Notes under the pieces: generated by a model
Database searches by the model: none
What the model was told of the DNA's origin: nothing
What the model saw: the letters and a program-made list of their open reading frames with translations, nothing else
Part shown: in pieces, positions 54,799 to 63,452 of the stretch
Layout of the letters: every line of letters starts with the position of its first letter
How positions within the stretch are numbered: the first letter of the stretch is position 1
Program-made: the position numbers and the translations under genes
Source of the DNA: an uncultured Bacteroidales bacterium
GTDB taxonomy: Bacteria > Bacteroidota > Bacteroidia > Bacteroidales > UBA932
Direction of reading: 5' to 3'
Assembly: GCA_944323805.1 (NCBI GenBank)
Contig: CALUTW010000001.1
Location: 62,001-126,000, forward strand
Length of the DNA: 64,000 nt

Positions 54799-56772
54799 AT
54801 GGACAGAGAGGGGAGAATGGAGGCGCATGCTATCAGGCCGGAGGACAAGGACTGGATATTCATGGCGTGGCACGTGCTGTTATGGGCTGTCCTCATGAGT
54901 ACTGGCACATGTTCAGGTCCCGCACCCGCTTATGCGGACCATCAGGGCGACGGGCATCTTGCAGCAATGATGTATATAACAGGCGTAACAGAGGCCGAGG
55001 ACCTTGATGAATCTACATTTGATGAACTGACATCCTATCTGTCCACTCCGCTGGCAATCAATTATGCGTCTGTAAGCCGTCTTACAGGGAGCGGTCTGAT
55101 GTCCGGGTATCAGATAGCGTCTCTGGTAGACTACCGCAGCAGGGCAGGGGATGTACTTTCAGTGGCTGAGCTCGCTGCGATAGACGGGTTCGGCAAGGAG
55201 TATGCCGAAGCTCTTTCACATTTCATCTCGTTCGAGTCGTCAGAGGCACCTGGGCGTCCGTCATCGTCTCCGGATGTGATTTCCGGATCGGTCACACTCA
55301 AGTCATCGGCAAGACGCAAGGAAAATGCATCCACGGAATACAGCTATGGCTTCAAATCGGGACTTCTACTGTATGAACGGCTTGAAATAGGCATTACGGG
55401 CCGTGCTGCATATAGCCCGGAGTTGCAGGCTCCTGAAGTATTGTCGTTCAATATTACATACTATGGCAGGAAACGTCTGGGAAAAGTCATTGCCGGAGAT
55501 TTCAATGTCCGGACAGGGCAGGGACTCGCTCTCTGGAGCGGCTTCTCGATGGCCGGGCTTTCTGCCCCCGGCTCCTATTCGAAGCGGCCGTCAGGGATAT
55601 CTCCGTACAGGTCATATTCCGGGGAAGGCAGTCTCCGCGGTATAGCTGCGGATTTTTCATCAGGAAGATTCACATTCACATCGTTCCTTGCAGTGGACGG
55701 GCTCAGGGACAGGATGGCAGGCATAAAGGACATCGGCATGTCCCTTCTTCCCGGACTGAACATCGGTTATTCCGGTAAAAACGGCCAGGCCTCAATTACT
55801 GCGTATGCACAGACCCTGGAGCTGCATTCCCGTTCCAGTGGTATTACGGCAGGAAATGAAGGTACATTATCCGGTGCAGGGGCATATTTCTCGGACCTGA
55901 AGATTTCTGCAGACGCGCGGTACAGCATTTCCGGGAATGAACTTTTTGCCGAAGCTGCATTCGATGCTGTCTCGATATCCGCTGCAGCGCTGGCAGGAAG
56001 CCGCTTCCCGGTAGGGGAAAATCTTGATATGGCGGTTTCCCTGAGGTATTATCCTCCAGGATTCTCGGCGGTCCGGTCAGGTGCCGTACGCAGCGGGACA
56101 CGGTGCTCGAATGAATATGCCGTCTCTTTCAGCGGGGAATTCAGATGCGGCAGCCATGTCAGCCTTGCAGGGAAAGAAGGGTTCGGCTCATCCGAGATAC
56201 GTCATAAGGGAATCTTCGGGGTGGATGCATCCTATGCCCCTGAACCGCGCTACGGGACGGACAGACCTACAAGGCAGCTTAAAATCCTGTTTGACTATGA
56301 CTGGAGAATCTCTCCTGCGGCAGCGGTTTCTTTCCGCGTCTCGGAGCGCCTTAGAGACTGGGATATGCACAGCAGGACGGATGTCCGGACTGATTTCAGG
56401 TATTCCGACGGCCGTGTCTCCCTTACAGCCAGGATAAATGCCCTGTTATGCAGGTCTGTCGGACTGCTTTCATATCTTGAGGGAGGATATGCTGACTGGC
56501 CTGTCTCCGTGTATCTCAGGGGAGGCCTGTTCCGTATTGATGCCTGGGACGACAGGATATATGTCTATGAAAGGGATGCTCCGGGCAATTTCAATGTGCC
56601 GGCTTATTACGGGCGGGGCTATTGGGCAGCCTTGACTGCCGGGATAAGATGCACAAGATGGATGAGGGCATATTTCAGGGCATCATATCAGGATTGTCCG
56701 TGGCATGCTCCGGTTATCGGTCAGCGTCCAGGCAAGTGGGAGATAAAGCTGCAGCTTGCATTGCGGCTTTAG
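54799..56772 (+). CDS. Exported helix-hairpin-helix protein with predicted beta-barrel body
   Basis: A 657-residue protein found in this form in Bacteroidetes. After a charged start, residues 20-47 resemble a signal peptide (WHVLLWAVLMSTGTCSG). Residues 90-135 hold ComEA-like helix-hairpin-helix elements (SGLMSGYQIASLVDYRSRAG, LAAIDGFGKEYAEAL). The remaining 500 residues alternate short beta strands with Tyr, Gly and Ser, ending in KWEIKLQLALRL, as expected of an outer-membrane barrel. A link to DNA binding or uptake is possible but unproven. Starts at codons 7 or 22 are alternatives. It converges on mltD with a 5-bp gap. Confidence 0.75.
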   Translation: MDREGRMEAHAIRPEDKDWIFMAWHVLLWAVLMSTGTCSGPAPAYADHQGDGHLAAMMYITGVTEAEDLDESTFDELTSYLSTPLAINYASVSRLTGSGLMSGYQIASLVDYRSRAGDVLSVAELAAIDGFGKEYAEALSHFISFESSEAPGRPSSSPDVISGSVTLKSSARRKENASTEYSYGFKSGLLLYERLEIGITGRAAYSPELQAPEVLSFNITYYGRKRLGKVIAGDFNVRTGQGLALWSGFSMAGLSAPGSYSKRPSGISPYRSYSGEGSLRGIAADFSSGRFTFTSFLAVDGLRDRMAGIKDIGMSLLPGLNIGYSGKNGQASITAYAQTLELHSRSSGITAGNEGTLSGAGAYFSDLKISADARYSISGNELFAEAAFDAVSISAAALAGSRFPVGENLDMAVSLRYYPPGFSAVRSGAVRSGTRCSNEYAVSFSGEFRCGSHVSLAGKEGFGSSEIRHKGIFGVDASYAPEPRYGTDRPTRQLKILFDYDWRISPAAAVSFRVSERLRDWDMHSRTDVRTDFRYSDGRVSLTARINALLCRSVGLLSYLEGGYADWPVSVYLRGGLFRIDAWDDRIYVYERDAPGNFNVPAYYGRGYWAALTAGIRCTRWMRAYFRASYQDCPWHAPVIGQRPGKWEIKLQLALRL

Positions 56773-56777
56773 CCGGG

Positions 56778-58451
56778 TCATTTAAGTTTGGGTATCTTTA
56801 TCTTCATTCCAGGCTTGATCTTGCTGCTGATTCCGTTGAAGTCCATGATGTTCTGCGCACTTACACCGGGATAGTTCTTGGCGATATTGTACAGGGAGTC
56901 CCCGCTCTTTACCACATAGATCGTATATGCGCTGTTCCTGTCAACACTGCTCTTCGCCGGCTGCGAAGATGCCGCTGAAGAGGCCCGGGATACTGATGCA
57001 GGAGCATTCCCTCCTCTGTATATGACAAGTCTCTGCCCGATGCGGATATTGTCGCTCCGGAGATTGTTCCATCTCTTGATCTGGCTTACAGTGACATGGT
57101 AACGTATTGCAATCCGTCCGAGGACTTCTCCGCTCCGGACCCTGTGGATTATCCTTTCCCCGTCTCCGCCATCCTTGATTTTCTTAAGGACGACAGGGTT
57201 GAAGTATTCGTCTGCCTTGTATGCATACAGTGAGTCCTCATGGTCGATAAAGGCATTTGAATAGCTGTATGGTATCCTCAGTATATATTCCCGGTCATTT
57301 CCAGGTATAATGCCGTGCCTGTACTGCGGATTGAGATTCTTGAGGTCCTGTTCCGCTATGCCGGTCATGGCGCTGACCTGCTTGAAATGCAGCATCTTGT
57401 GGATATGGAATGTGTCTACTGCGGCAGGCAAGCCCACTTCAGCCGGCTCAATGCCATGTTCCTTATAGTATGTCATTGTATACAGGGCGCCTACGAAAGC
57501 CGGCACATAGCCTCTTGTCTCTCTCGGGAGATACGGATATATGTCCCAGAAATTCCTGCTGCCGCCGCTTCTCCTGATGGCCCTGTTAACATTCCCGGCC
57601 CCGCAGTTGTATGCGGCAATCGCCAGATTCCAGTCCCCGAATATCCTGTATGCGTCTTTCAGATATTCTGCCGCCGCATGGGCTGATTTGACAGGGTCAA
57701 GCCTTTCATCCACAAAAGAGTCTATTGTAAGCCCGTATAGTCTTGCGGTGCTGTACATGAACTGCCACATGCCCTTTGCACCGGCCCTTGATACGGCAGT
57801 CGGGTTCATTGCAGATTCTATTACTGCCATAGCCTTAAGCTCCTGAGGGACATCATGCGCTGTAAATATCTCATCGAATACCGGCATGTAGTAACGGCAT
57901 AGTCCGAGTATCTCCGGCATGCTTCCGGCCATCTTCTCCGAATAAAGGATTATGTATTTCTTCACTATGTCGTTGTATGGCAAGGGTATGAAGGAATTCA
58001 TCTTCTCCAGTCTCCTGATATATACCGAATCCGGGACATCCGAGCTGAACTTTACCGTATCCATGTCGTATTCGGGGACCTCCCTGGCGCTTACCTGCTG
58101 CTGAACATACCATATTGACAACAGACTGTCCGAGATTTCGGCAGTGTAGTCTTCCGGATTGAGACCGGCGGCACTTTTCTCCTCATTCTCATCGAGCAGG
58201 TATATCAGTGCATCTGAAATGCTGTCTGCGGCGGCCTCTTCCCTGTATCTGGCAAGCTCCGCCTGAAGTGAGTCGATGACTGATACCAGCCTGCGGTTCT
58301 CTTTCTGCAGATATATCCTCGTCCGCTTTTCCCTGTCCTGTCTTTCTGCCCCGGACATGGAGACAACAGAGGCTGTAAGCATGATGAAGAATGCCGTTGC
58401 CGCGGCAATATATCTGGTCAATGTATCTGTTCCCGAATATTTCATGGACAT
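56778..58451 (-). CDS. mltD: Membrane-bound lytic murein transglycosylase with two LysM domains (MltD-like)
   Basis: Cleaves peptidoglycan glycan strands in the periplasm. Of 557 residues, 14-35 are a signal anchor and 40-70 a coiled stretch. The SLT domain (about 195-310) has the catalytic Glu in AVIESAMNPTAVS, the GAKGMWQFM motif and NLAIAAYNCGAGNVNRA. Two LysM repeats lie at about 434-481 and 509-557, separated by a Ser/Ala-rich linker. It is the last gene of parA-parB-DUF5683-mltD, an arrangement I recall from other Bacteroidetes that couples chromosome segregation and cell wall genes. Confidence 0.93.
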   Translation of the reverse strand: MSMKYSGTDTLTRYIAAATAFFIMLTASVVSMSGAERQDREKRTRIYLQKENRRLVSVIDSLQAELARYREEAAADSISDALIYLLDENEEKSAAGLNPEDYTAEISDSLLSIWYVQQQVSAREVPEYDMDTVKFSSDVPDSVYIRRLEKMNSFIPLPYNDIVKKYIILYSEKMAGSMPEILGLCRYYMPVFDEIFTAHDVPQELKAMAVIESAMNPTAVSRAGAKGMWQFMYSTARLYGLTIDSFVDERLDPVKSAHAAAEYLKDAYRIFGDWNLAIAAYNCGAGNVNRAIRRSGGSRNFWDIYPYLPRETRGYVPAFVGALYTMTYYKEHGIEPAEVGLPAAVDTFHIHKMLHFKQVSAMTGIAEQDLKNLNPQYRHGIIPGNDREYILRIPYSYSNAFIDHEDSLYAYKADEYFNPVVLKKIKDGGDGERIIHRVRSGEVLGRIAIRYHVTVSQIKRWNNLRSDNIRIGQRLVIYRGGNAPASVSRASSAASSQPAKSSVDRNSAYTIYVVKSGDSLYNIAKNYPGVSAQNIMDFNGISSKIKPGMKIKIPKLK

Positions 58452-58515
58452 GTCTGTTTCGTTAAATGTATCTGAATGGCTGTCATTGCCGCAGGGAATC
58501 CTGTCCGATGTCCCG

Positions 58516-59508
58516 TCAGAACCGTATACCCATCCTGATTCCTATGGCATTGTCTATTCCCGGTGTCGGTATCGGATTGAGCGCGTATGCATTGTCAGGC
58601 GCTATTACTGCCGGCTCGATATTCATGCTTATGTCGTCCGATACCTCGAAATCGTGCATGTATGCGAAGACATTGGCATCTATGACCTGAAGCAGGTAGA
58701 ACAGTGCTGTGGCCACTATCGAATAATCCCTGTACCGTCTGTATACATCCCTGTACCATACGGCTGTTTCAGCTGAAATCGTGCCGGTATAGTTGGGGTC
58801 GGTAGTTGCCTCATTATGTATCCTTTTGAATCTCTGATAATTGATATTGTTCGTGTAGAGATAGTGCACCGAACCGATCAGACATCCCCAGTATATGGGG
58901 ATTTTCCAGTATTCTCCGTTGTAGGCCTGTCCCAGACCCGGGAGAAGTATTGAATATACTGTCGCACGTCCGGGATGTGGATGTTCCGTAGGCTTGTAGT
59001 TTATCGCCCCGTCGAGCAGGGCTCCCCAGTATACAAGTCCGGCCCCCACAAGCAGCCAGGTGCCTGTCTGTTTTGCCCGGTAGTCTATTCCCGGCGTGAT
59101 TGATACGTTTGTGGCAAAATCCGGTATTGAAGCCAGTGCCGCCTCATAGTTCTTCTTTGAGACGTTGTATTTGTGAATGTAGTATCCTCCTGTCCCGGCA
59201 AGGGCACCGATTCCTCCGTAAATGATAGGGAGCTTCCAGTACTGCCTGTTGTATATCTGCGATATGCCTGGAAGGAAGATTGAGCCGCCGAACATTGTCC
59301 CGATCCTCAGGTCCTGCTTGTGGGCCAGACCTCCGAACAGTTCCTTGAAAGAGAACATCTTGTCCGCAGTGTCGGCTGCAGCCGTGTGGACGCTGGTATC
59401 GTTGTATGTCTGTGTAAAGGCCTCTTCCTTGAACTGCGCATTGGCTGTTGTGACACAGAAAGCCGCAACGGCAAGTATGGCCGAGATATGTCGTAAGAAT
59501 CCCCGCAT
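58516..59508 (-). CDS. DUF5683 domain-containing protein
   Basis: A 330-residue protein with a signal peptide (LRHISAILAVAAFCVTTANAQ) and a DUF5683 region. Two similar segments, LPGISQIYNRQYWKLPIIYG and LPGLGQAYNGEYWKIPIYWG, each lead into a hydrophobic helix, so the domain looks like an internal duplication. It ends in a basic, beta-like tail. The function is unknown; in Bacteroidetes the gene regularly follows parB, as here (8 bp). A periplasmic or membrane location is predicted. Confidence 0.85.
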   Translation of the reverse strand: MRGFLRHISAILAVAAFCVTTANAQFKEEAFTQTYNDTSVHTAAADTADKMFSFKELFGGLAHKQDLRIGTMFGGSIFLPGISQIYNRQYWKLPIIYGGIGALAGTGGYYIHKYNVSKKNYEAALASIPDFATNVSITPGIDYRAKQTGTWLLVGAGLVYWGALLDGAINYKPTEHPHPGRATVYSILLPGLGQAYNGEYWKIPIYWGCLIGSVHYLYTNNINYQRFKRIHNEATTDPNYTGTISAETAVWYRDVYRRYRDYSIVATALFYLLQVIDANVFAYMHDFEVSDDISMNIEPAVIAPDNAYALNPIPTPGIDNAIGIRMGIRF

Positions 59509-59516
59509 TTCGCTTC

Positions 59517-60437
59517 TCAGCTGTTGATGTTTTCTATTGCCTTGAGAAAATTCCTGACCTCTTCATCAGAGTCGAATCTTATTGTCATGCTTCCTTTGCC
59601 ATGGCTGTTCCTTTTAAGGCTTATGTCATTCCTCACATATCTGCCTACGACTTCCAGAAGATGGCACCAGTCCTCAGGCAAATCCTGGGCCATATTCTCC
59701 TTTTTCGCGGAATCGTTCCCGAGTCTGCCGATACGTTCCTCAAGCTGGCGGACTGACAAGCCTTCCCTTATGACCATGTCGCAGAGCTTCTCCTGCATTG
59801 CCGTATCTTCTACTCCGAGAAGGACTTTTGCATGCCCTACGCTCAACAGTCCGACTTTAAGGTCGTGCTGGATCTTGGCCGGAAGCTTGAGCAGCCTGAG
59901 GTAGTTGGTCACGGATGCACGTTTCTTCCCTACGCGGAATGCCATCTGTTCCTGTGTGAGGCTGCATTCTTCAATCAGCCTCTGGTAGCTCATCGCAACC
60001 TCTATCGGGTCCAGGTCTTCTCTCTGGATGTTCTCGACGATGGCCATTTCCAGCATGCCCTGGTCATTGGCCTCGCGGATGTATGCCGGAATTTCCTGCA
60101 TCCCTGCCATACGGCATGCCCTGAACCTGCGTTCCCCGCTTATGATCTGATATCTGTCGGCGCTTTTTCTCCGTACGGTCACGGGCTGTATCAGACCGAG
60201 GGTGCGGATGGAGTCAGCAAGCTCCTCCAGAGCTTCGTTGTCGAAAGTCATTCTCGGCTGGAACGGGTTAGGCTCTATCATGTCGACAGGAATCAGCATG
60301 ATTTCCGCACCGCTGCGCGGCTCTTCAGAGCTTACACTCTTGTTCACATATTCTACCGGCTTTCTGATCTGTGTCAGATCCCCGTCTCCGAGGAGGGCGC
60401 TCAGACCTTTGCCCAATCCGCGTGGTTGTCTTGTCAT
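59517..60437 (-). CDS. parB: ParB/Spo0J chromosome partitioning protein
   Basis: Centromere-binding CTPase-type protein of 306 residues. The N-terminal part reads RGLGKGLSALLGDGD, then comes the ParB/sulfiredoxin-like domain with IEPNPFQPR and the ISGERRFRACR box. A helix-turn-helix region follows (LTQEQMAFRVGKKRASVTNY) and a C-terminal dimerisation segment. It works with ParA encoded 10 bp upstream. No parS-like palindrome (GTTTCACGTGAAAC type) was noticed in this window. Confidence 0.95.
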   Translation of the reverse strand: MTRQPRGLGKGLSALLGDGDLTQIRKPVEYVNKSVSSEEPRSGAEIMLIPVDMIEPNPFQPRMTFDNEALEELADSIRTLGLIQPVTVRRKSADRYQIISGERRFRACRMAGMQEIPAYIREANDQGMLEMAIVENIQREDLDPIEVAMSYQRLIEECSLTQEQMAFRVGKKRASVTNYLRLLKLPAKIQHDLKVGLLSVGHAKVLLGVEDTAMQEKLCDMVIREGLSVRQLEERIGRLGNDSAKKENMAQDLPEDWCHLLEVVGRYVRNDISLKRNSHGKGSMTIRFDSDEEVRNFLKAIENINS

Positions 60438-60447
60438 TTCCTTCAGA

Positions 60448-61215
60448 TTAACTGTTCTTGTCCAGTACCTCTTTGGCGAGGTTCAGATAATTTGTCGTAC
60501 CGTTGCAGATGACATCGTACAGGATGATCGGCTTGCCGTGCGACGGGGCTTCACTGAGGCGTATATTCCTCTGGATGACCGTGTTGAAGACCATGTCCTT
60601 GAAATGCTCCCTCAGTTCGCTTACCACCTGCGTGTGGACCCTTGTCCTTCCGTCGAACATCGTCACGACGAATCCCTCGATTGTGAGCGACGGGTTGACC
60701 CCGTTCTGTACGAGACGGATGGTCTGCAGCAGCTTGCCGAGTCCCTCAAGCGCAAAGAATTCGGGCTGGACAGGGATTATTACCGAATCTGCGGCCGTAA
60801 GCGCATTTACCGTTATCAGTCCCAGGGAAGGGGAGCAGTCTATGATGATGAAGTCATAGTCGTTCCTGATAGGGGCAAGCGCATTCTTCAGTGCGGACTC
60901 CCTCTTCTGTGTCTCCAGCATCTCTATTTCCGCGCCGACGAGGTTGATGTGGGAAGGTATCATCTGCAGGTTGGCCATCTCGGTCTGTATCAGTGCGTCC
61001 CTTATGTCGAGCTCCCCGATGATCACTTCATACAGAGTACGTTTCTGGTCGCTTTCCGGCGAGAAATTCAGTCCGGATGATGTATTTGCCTGCGGATCGG
61101 CATCTATAATCAGAACCCTTTTCTCGAGCACTGCCAGAGAGGCTGCAAGGTTGATTGCCGTAGTGGTCTTTCCTACGCCTCCTTTCTGGTTGGCTATCGC
61201 TATCACTTTTCCCAT
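60448..61215 (-). CDS. parA: ParA/Soj partition ATPase
   Basis: Deviant Walker ATPase of 255 residues that binds DNA non-specifically and drives ParB-parS movement. The deviant Walker A is ANQKGGVGKTTTA. The Walker A' is IDADPQANTSSGL and Walker B IIIDCSPSLG. It starts the operon parA-parB-DUF5683-mltD; a -7 box lies 31 bp upstream. The short N-terminus shows it is the chromosomal Soj type rather than a plasmid ParA with an extra DNA-binding domain. Confidence 0.95.
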   Translation of the reverse strand: MGKVIAIANQKGGVGKTTTAINLAASLAVLEKRVLIIDADPQANTSSGLNFSPESDQKRTLYEVIIGELDIRDALIQTEMANLQMIPSHINLVGAEIEMLETQKRESALKNALAPIRNDYDFIIIDCSPSLGLITVNALTAADSVIIPVQPEFFALEGLGKLLQTIRLVQNGVNPSLTIEGFVVTMFDGRTRVHTQVVSELREHFKDMVFNTVIQRNIRLSEAPSHGKPIILYDVICNGTTNYLNLAKEVLDKNS

Positions 61216-61246
61216 ATCCGTCTCCGTTTTTCATTTCTTTATCACG

Positions 61247-61255
61247 GCAAAATTA
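61247..61255 (-). promoter_or_regulatory. Bacteroidetes -7 box for the parAB operon
   Basis: The minus strand reads TAATTTTGC, 31 bp before the parA start. Confidence 0.55.
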
Positions 61256-61286
61256 TAAAAAAATTTCATTACTTGCCGTTATTTGT

Positions 61287-61295
61287 TACTTTTGT
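61287..61295 (+). promoter_or_regulatory. Bacteroidetes -7 box for the lipid kinase gene
   Basis: TACTTTTGT fits TAnnTTTG, 26 bp before the ATG at 61322. Confidence 0.55.
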
Positions 61296-61321
61296 TCCAT
61301 GATCTGTGAAAAATTCTTTTA

Positions 61322-62287
61322 ATGGGCAATATAGAGGAAACCTGGTTTATTGTAGTCAATCCTCATGCGGGCAACGGGCGCACGGCAGCGGAATGGGGCA
61401 GGATTGAACAGCTTCTGAAAGTCAAGGGAATATCATACGAATACAGGATGACCGGAGCCAAGGCTCATGCGACGCAAATGGTCTTCAAGGCTGCCAGGGA
61501 AGGGTACAGGAAGTTTATCGCCGCGGGCGGCGACGGGACTATACACGAAGTGGCCGGCGGCATCATGCTGTTCCTGGATGCGTCTGTCTCGACAGGGAAT
61601 GCCAGGGCACCACGTCTTTCCGACTTCACGCTTGCCGTCATACCGGTAGGGTCCGGGAATGACTGGATAAGAGGGCATGGCATAGGCAAGGATATCGGGT
61701 CTGTCGTAGACCTTATCGGTTCCGGGTCATATGCGCTCCAGGATATCGTCAAGGTGTCGTCTGGTGCAGGCAATACATATATGGTCAACATCGGTGGAGT
61801 GGGGTTTGATGCGAGGGTCTGCGAAAGGGTCAACGGGCGTAAGGACATGGGCAAGCGCGGCCGTTTGATATACATATGGTCATTGATATACAGCTTTTTC
61901 CACTACAGGCCATCCCCTATGGAGGTATGCGTGGACGGGAGGAGAATCTATTCCGGGAACTGCTTTTCGGTTGCAATAGGCATAGGGAAATATTCCGGGG
62001 GAGGCATGAGGCAGACTCCTGATGCTGTGACCGATGACGGGATGGCGGATGTGACGGTAATCCCGCCGCTTCCGTTCATGAAGATAGCCCTTGAGATACG
62101 CCGCCTTTTCGACGGTTCTTTCAGCCGTGTAAGGGAGCTGGTCACGGACCGCGGACGTGTAATCACGGTCCGGCCTTCCGGAGGACCTGCAGAGCTTGTT
62201 GAAGTAGACGGGGAGACTGTCGGGAATATCCCTGTGAAATTCGAGGTCCTTCCGGAGCAGATAAGGGTCCTCCACCGTCACATGTAG
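61322..62287 (+). CDS. Diacylglycerol kinase-family lipid kinase
   Basis: Soluble or peripheral lipid kinase of the DAGK_cat/YegS-like family, 321 residues. The N-terminal kinase fold has VNPHAGNGRT, the ATP-binding GGDGTIHEVAGG and IPVGSGNDWIRG. The C-terminal beta-sandwich has KYSGGGMRQTPDAVTDDGMADV, broken between strand and loop, and the closing VEVDGETVGNIPVKFE. The substrate is some lipid alcohol (diacylglycerol or a sphingoid base); Bacteroidales make sphingolipids, so a sphingosine-kinase-like role is conceivable, but this is inference. It converges on the RluA-family gene. Confidence 0.9.
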   Translation: MGNIEETWFIVVNPHAGNGRTAAEWGRIEQLLKVKGISYEYRMTGAKAHATQMVFKAAREGYRKFIAAGGDGTIHEVAGGIMLFLDASVSTGNARAPRLSDFTLAVIPVGSGNDWIRGHGIGKDIGSVVDLIGSGSYALQDIVKVSSGAGNTYMVNIGGVGFDARVCERVNGRKDMGKRGRLIYIWSLIYSFFHYRPSPMEVCVDGRRIYSGNCFSVAIGIGKYSGGGMRQTPDAVTDDGMADVTVIPPLPFMKIALEIRRLFDGSFSRVRELVTDRGRVITVRPSGGPAELVEVDGETVGNIPVKFEVLPEQIRVLHRHM

Positions 62288-62305
62288 CCTGCTGTTTCCC
62301 TCCTG

Positions 62306-63280
62306 TCATTTTTCCGGCCCTGTCAGCATCTTGAATGTGCGTGGGATCCCGGTGTCGAATTTCATTATCTTTCCTGTCCACGGATGTCTGAAGGAAATGC
62401 TTCTGGCATGCAGGGCAAGCCTGCCGAGCGGATTTGTCCTTGCCCCGTATTTCCTGTCTCCGGCTACAGGACAGCCCATTTCCGCTGCATGTATCCTTAT
62501 CTGGTTCTTCCTCCCGGTCTCGAGGTCGAATTCCGCAAGGGAATAATGCACATGTCCTGCATCGCTGCCAGGTTCAGGAAGCAGCTGCCTGTATCTTGTA
62601 ACCGCCTCCTTGCCACCGTTGTCTGTCGGGCTGGAGCTCATTTTCAGCGACTTCGGATTCTCTTTCAGCCATGACCTGTGTACTCCCTCCGGTTCAGGAA
62701 GACAGCCCTCCAGTACGGCGACATAGCGTCTCTCCAGAATATTGCTGTTCCATCCGTCCTGCAGCCGTGCCTGTGTCTCTTCATCCCTTGCAAATATGAT
62801 GAGTCCGGATGTCTCCCTGTCGAGCCTGTGGACAATGAAGATTCTTGCATCGGTCCTCCCTCTGCCGGCCATGCCGCGAGCCTGCCTCCTGACATAGGCA
62901 GTAAGCAGCGAATATGCGGTCTCCTCGCCCTCCTTGCCTGTCGACATAGTCAGGACTGAATGTCTCTTGTCAGCGACAATCAGGTGCTCGTCTTCATATA
63001 CGACCCTTATCCTCGTGTCGATATCTCCGGTGTGCTTCTTGATTCTCGTGCCACGCTCCAGTATTACAAGCCGGTCACCCTTCACAAGCTGATGGTCAAA
63101 GGCTGTCACATTTCTGCCGTTGACTGTAATCTGTCCCTTGGACAGATAGGACTTGACGGAAGTGCGGCTTTCCCCTCTGCATATCTCATACAGGTAGTCC
63201 ATAAGCAGGCTGTCATGCGTCACGGTAAATTTTCTTCCTGCAGTGTCTGTGTTCTGCCGGATATGGCTGTTCCCCCTCAT
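62306..63280 (-). CDS. RluA-family RNA pseudouridine synthase
   Basis: Isomerises specific uridines of rRNA or tRNA. Its 324 residues contain an N-terminal S4 RNA-binding domain (TSVKSYLSKGQITVNGR). The catalytic domain has the active Asp in IVHRLDRETSGLIIFA, the RRYVAVLEG strand and KNQIRIHAAEMGCPVAGDRKYG, split around the conserved Arg. The RluC/D branch is likely but the target site cannot be told. Two in-frame Met residues near the start are possible. A near-ideal promoter lies 41 bp upstream. Confidence 0.92.
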   Translation of the reverse strand: MRGNSHIRQNTDTAGRKFTVTHDSLLMDYLYEICRGESRTSVKSYLSKGQITVNGRNVTAFDHQLVKGDRLVILERGTRIKKHTGDIDTRIRVVYEDEHLIVADKRHSVLTMSTGKEGEETAYSLLTAYVRRQARGMAGRGRTDARIFIVHRLDRETSGLIIFARDEETQARLQDGWNSNILERRYVAVLEGCLPEPEGVHRSWLKENPKSLKMSSSPTDNGGKEAVTRYRQLLPEPGSDAGHVHYSLAEFDLETGRKNQIRIHAAEMGCPVAGDRKYGARTNPLGRLALHARSISFRHPWTGKIMKFDTGIPRTFKMLTGPEK

Positions 63281-63320
63281 CTGTATCGGTTTTAAATTTG
63301 TCCTGTCTGATATTCAGGAT

Positions 63321-63351
63321 GCAAAAATACAAATGCATCCCGATATGACAA
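63321..63351 (-). promoter_or_regulatory. Bacteroidetes promoter for the pseudouridine synthase
   Basis: The minus strand has TTG (63351-63349) and TATTTTTGC (63329-63321) with a 19-nt spacer. Confidence 0.8.
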
Positions 63352-63400
63352 AGTTTCTGCGCAATTTGGCCCTGCGGCCACATATACGGTTCACGCCTCG

Positions 63401-63424
63401 GCATAGCAAATAAATTTGCTATGC
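63401..63424. repeat. 24-bp palindrome in the rluA/holA divergent region
   Basis: Arms GCATAGCAAAT and ATTTGCTATGC are perfect, separated by AA. The right arm contains the -33 TTG (63416-63418) of the holA promoter, so it could be an operator. Confidence 0.75.
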
Positions 63425-63447
63425 TCTCGGCTTCTCACTATATTTGC
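63416..63447 (+). promoter_or_regulatory. Bacteroidetes promoter for holA
   Basis: TTG at 63416-63418 and TATATTTGC at 63439-63447 have a 20-nt spacer. The -7 box ends 5 bp before the ATG. Confidence 0.8.
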
Positions 63448-63452
63448 ACCTT

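Noticed and set aside
56778..61255. Chromosome origin next to parAB
   Set aside because: No dnaA, no DnaA-box cluster and no parS-like palindrome seen; in Bacteroidetes parAB need not mark the origin.
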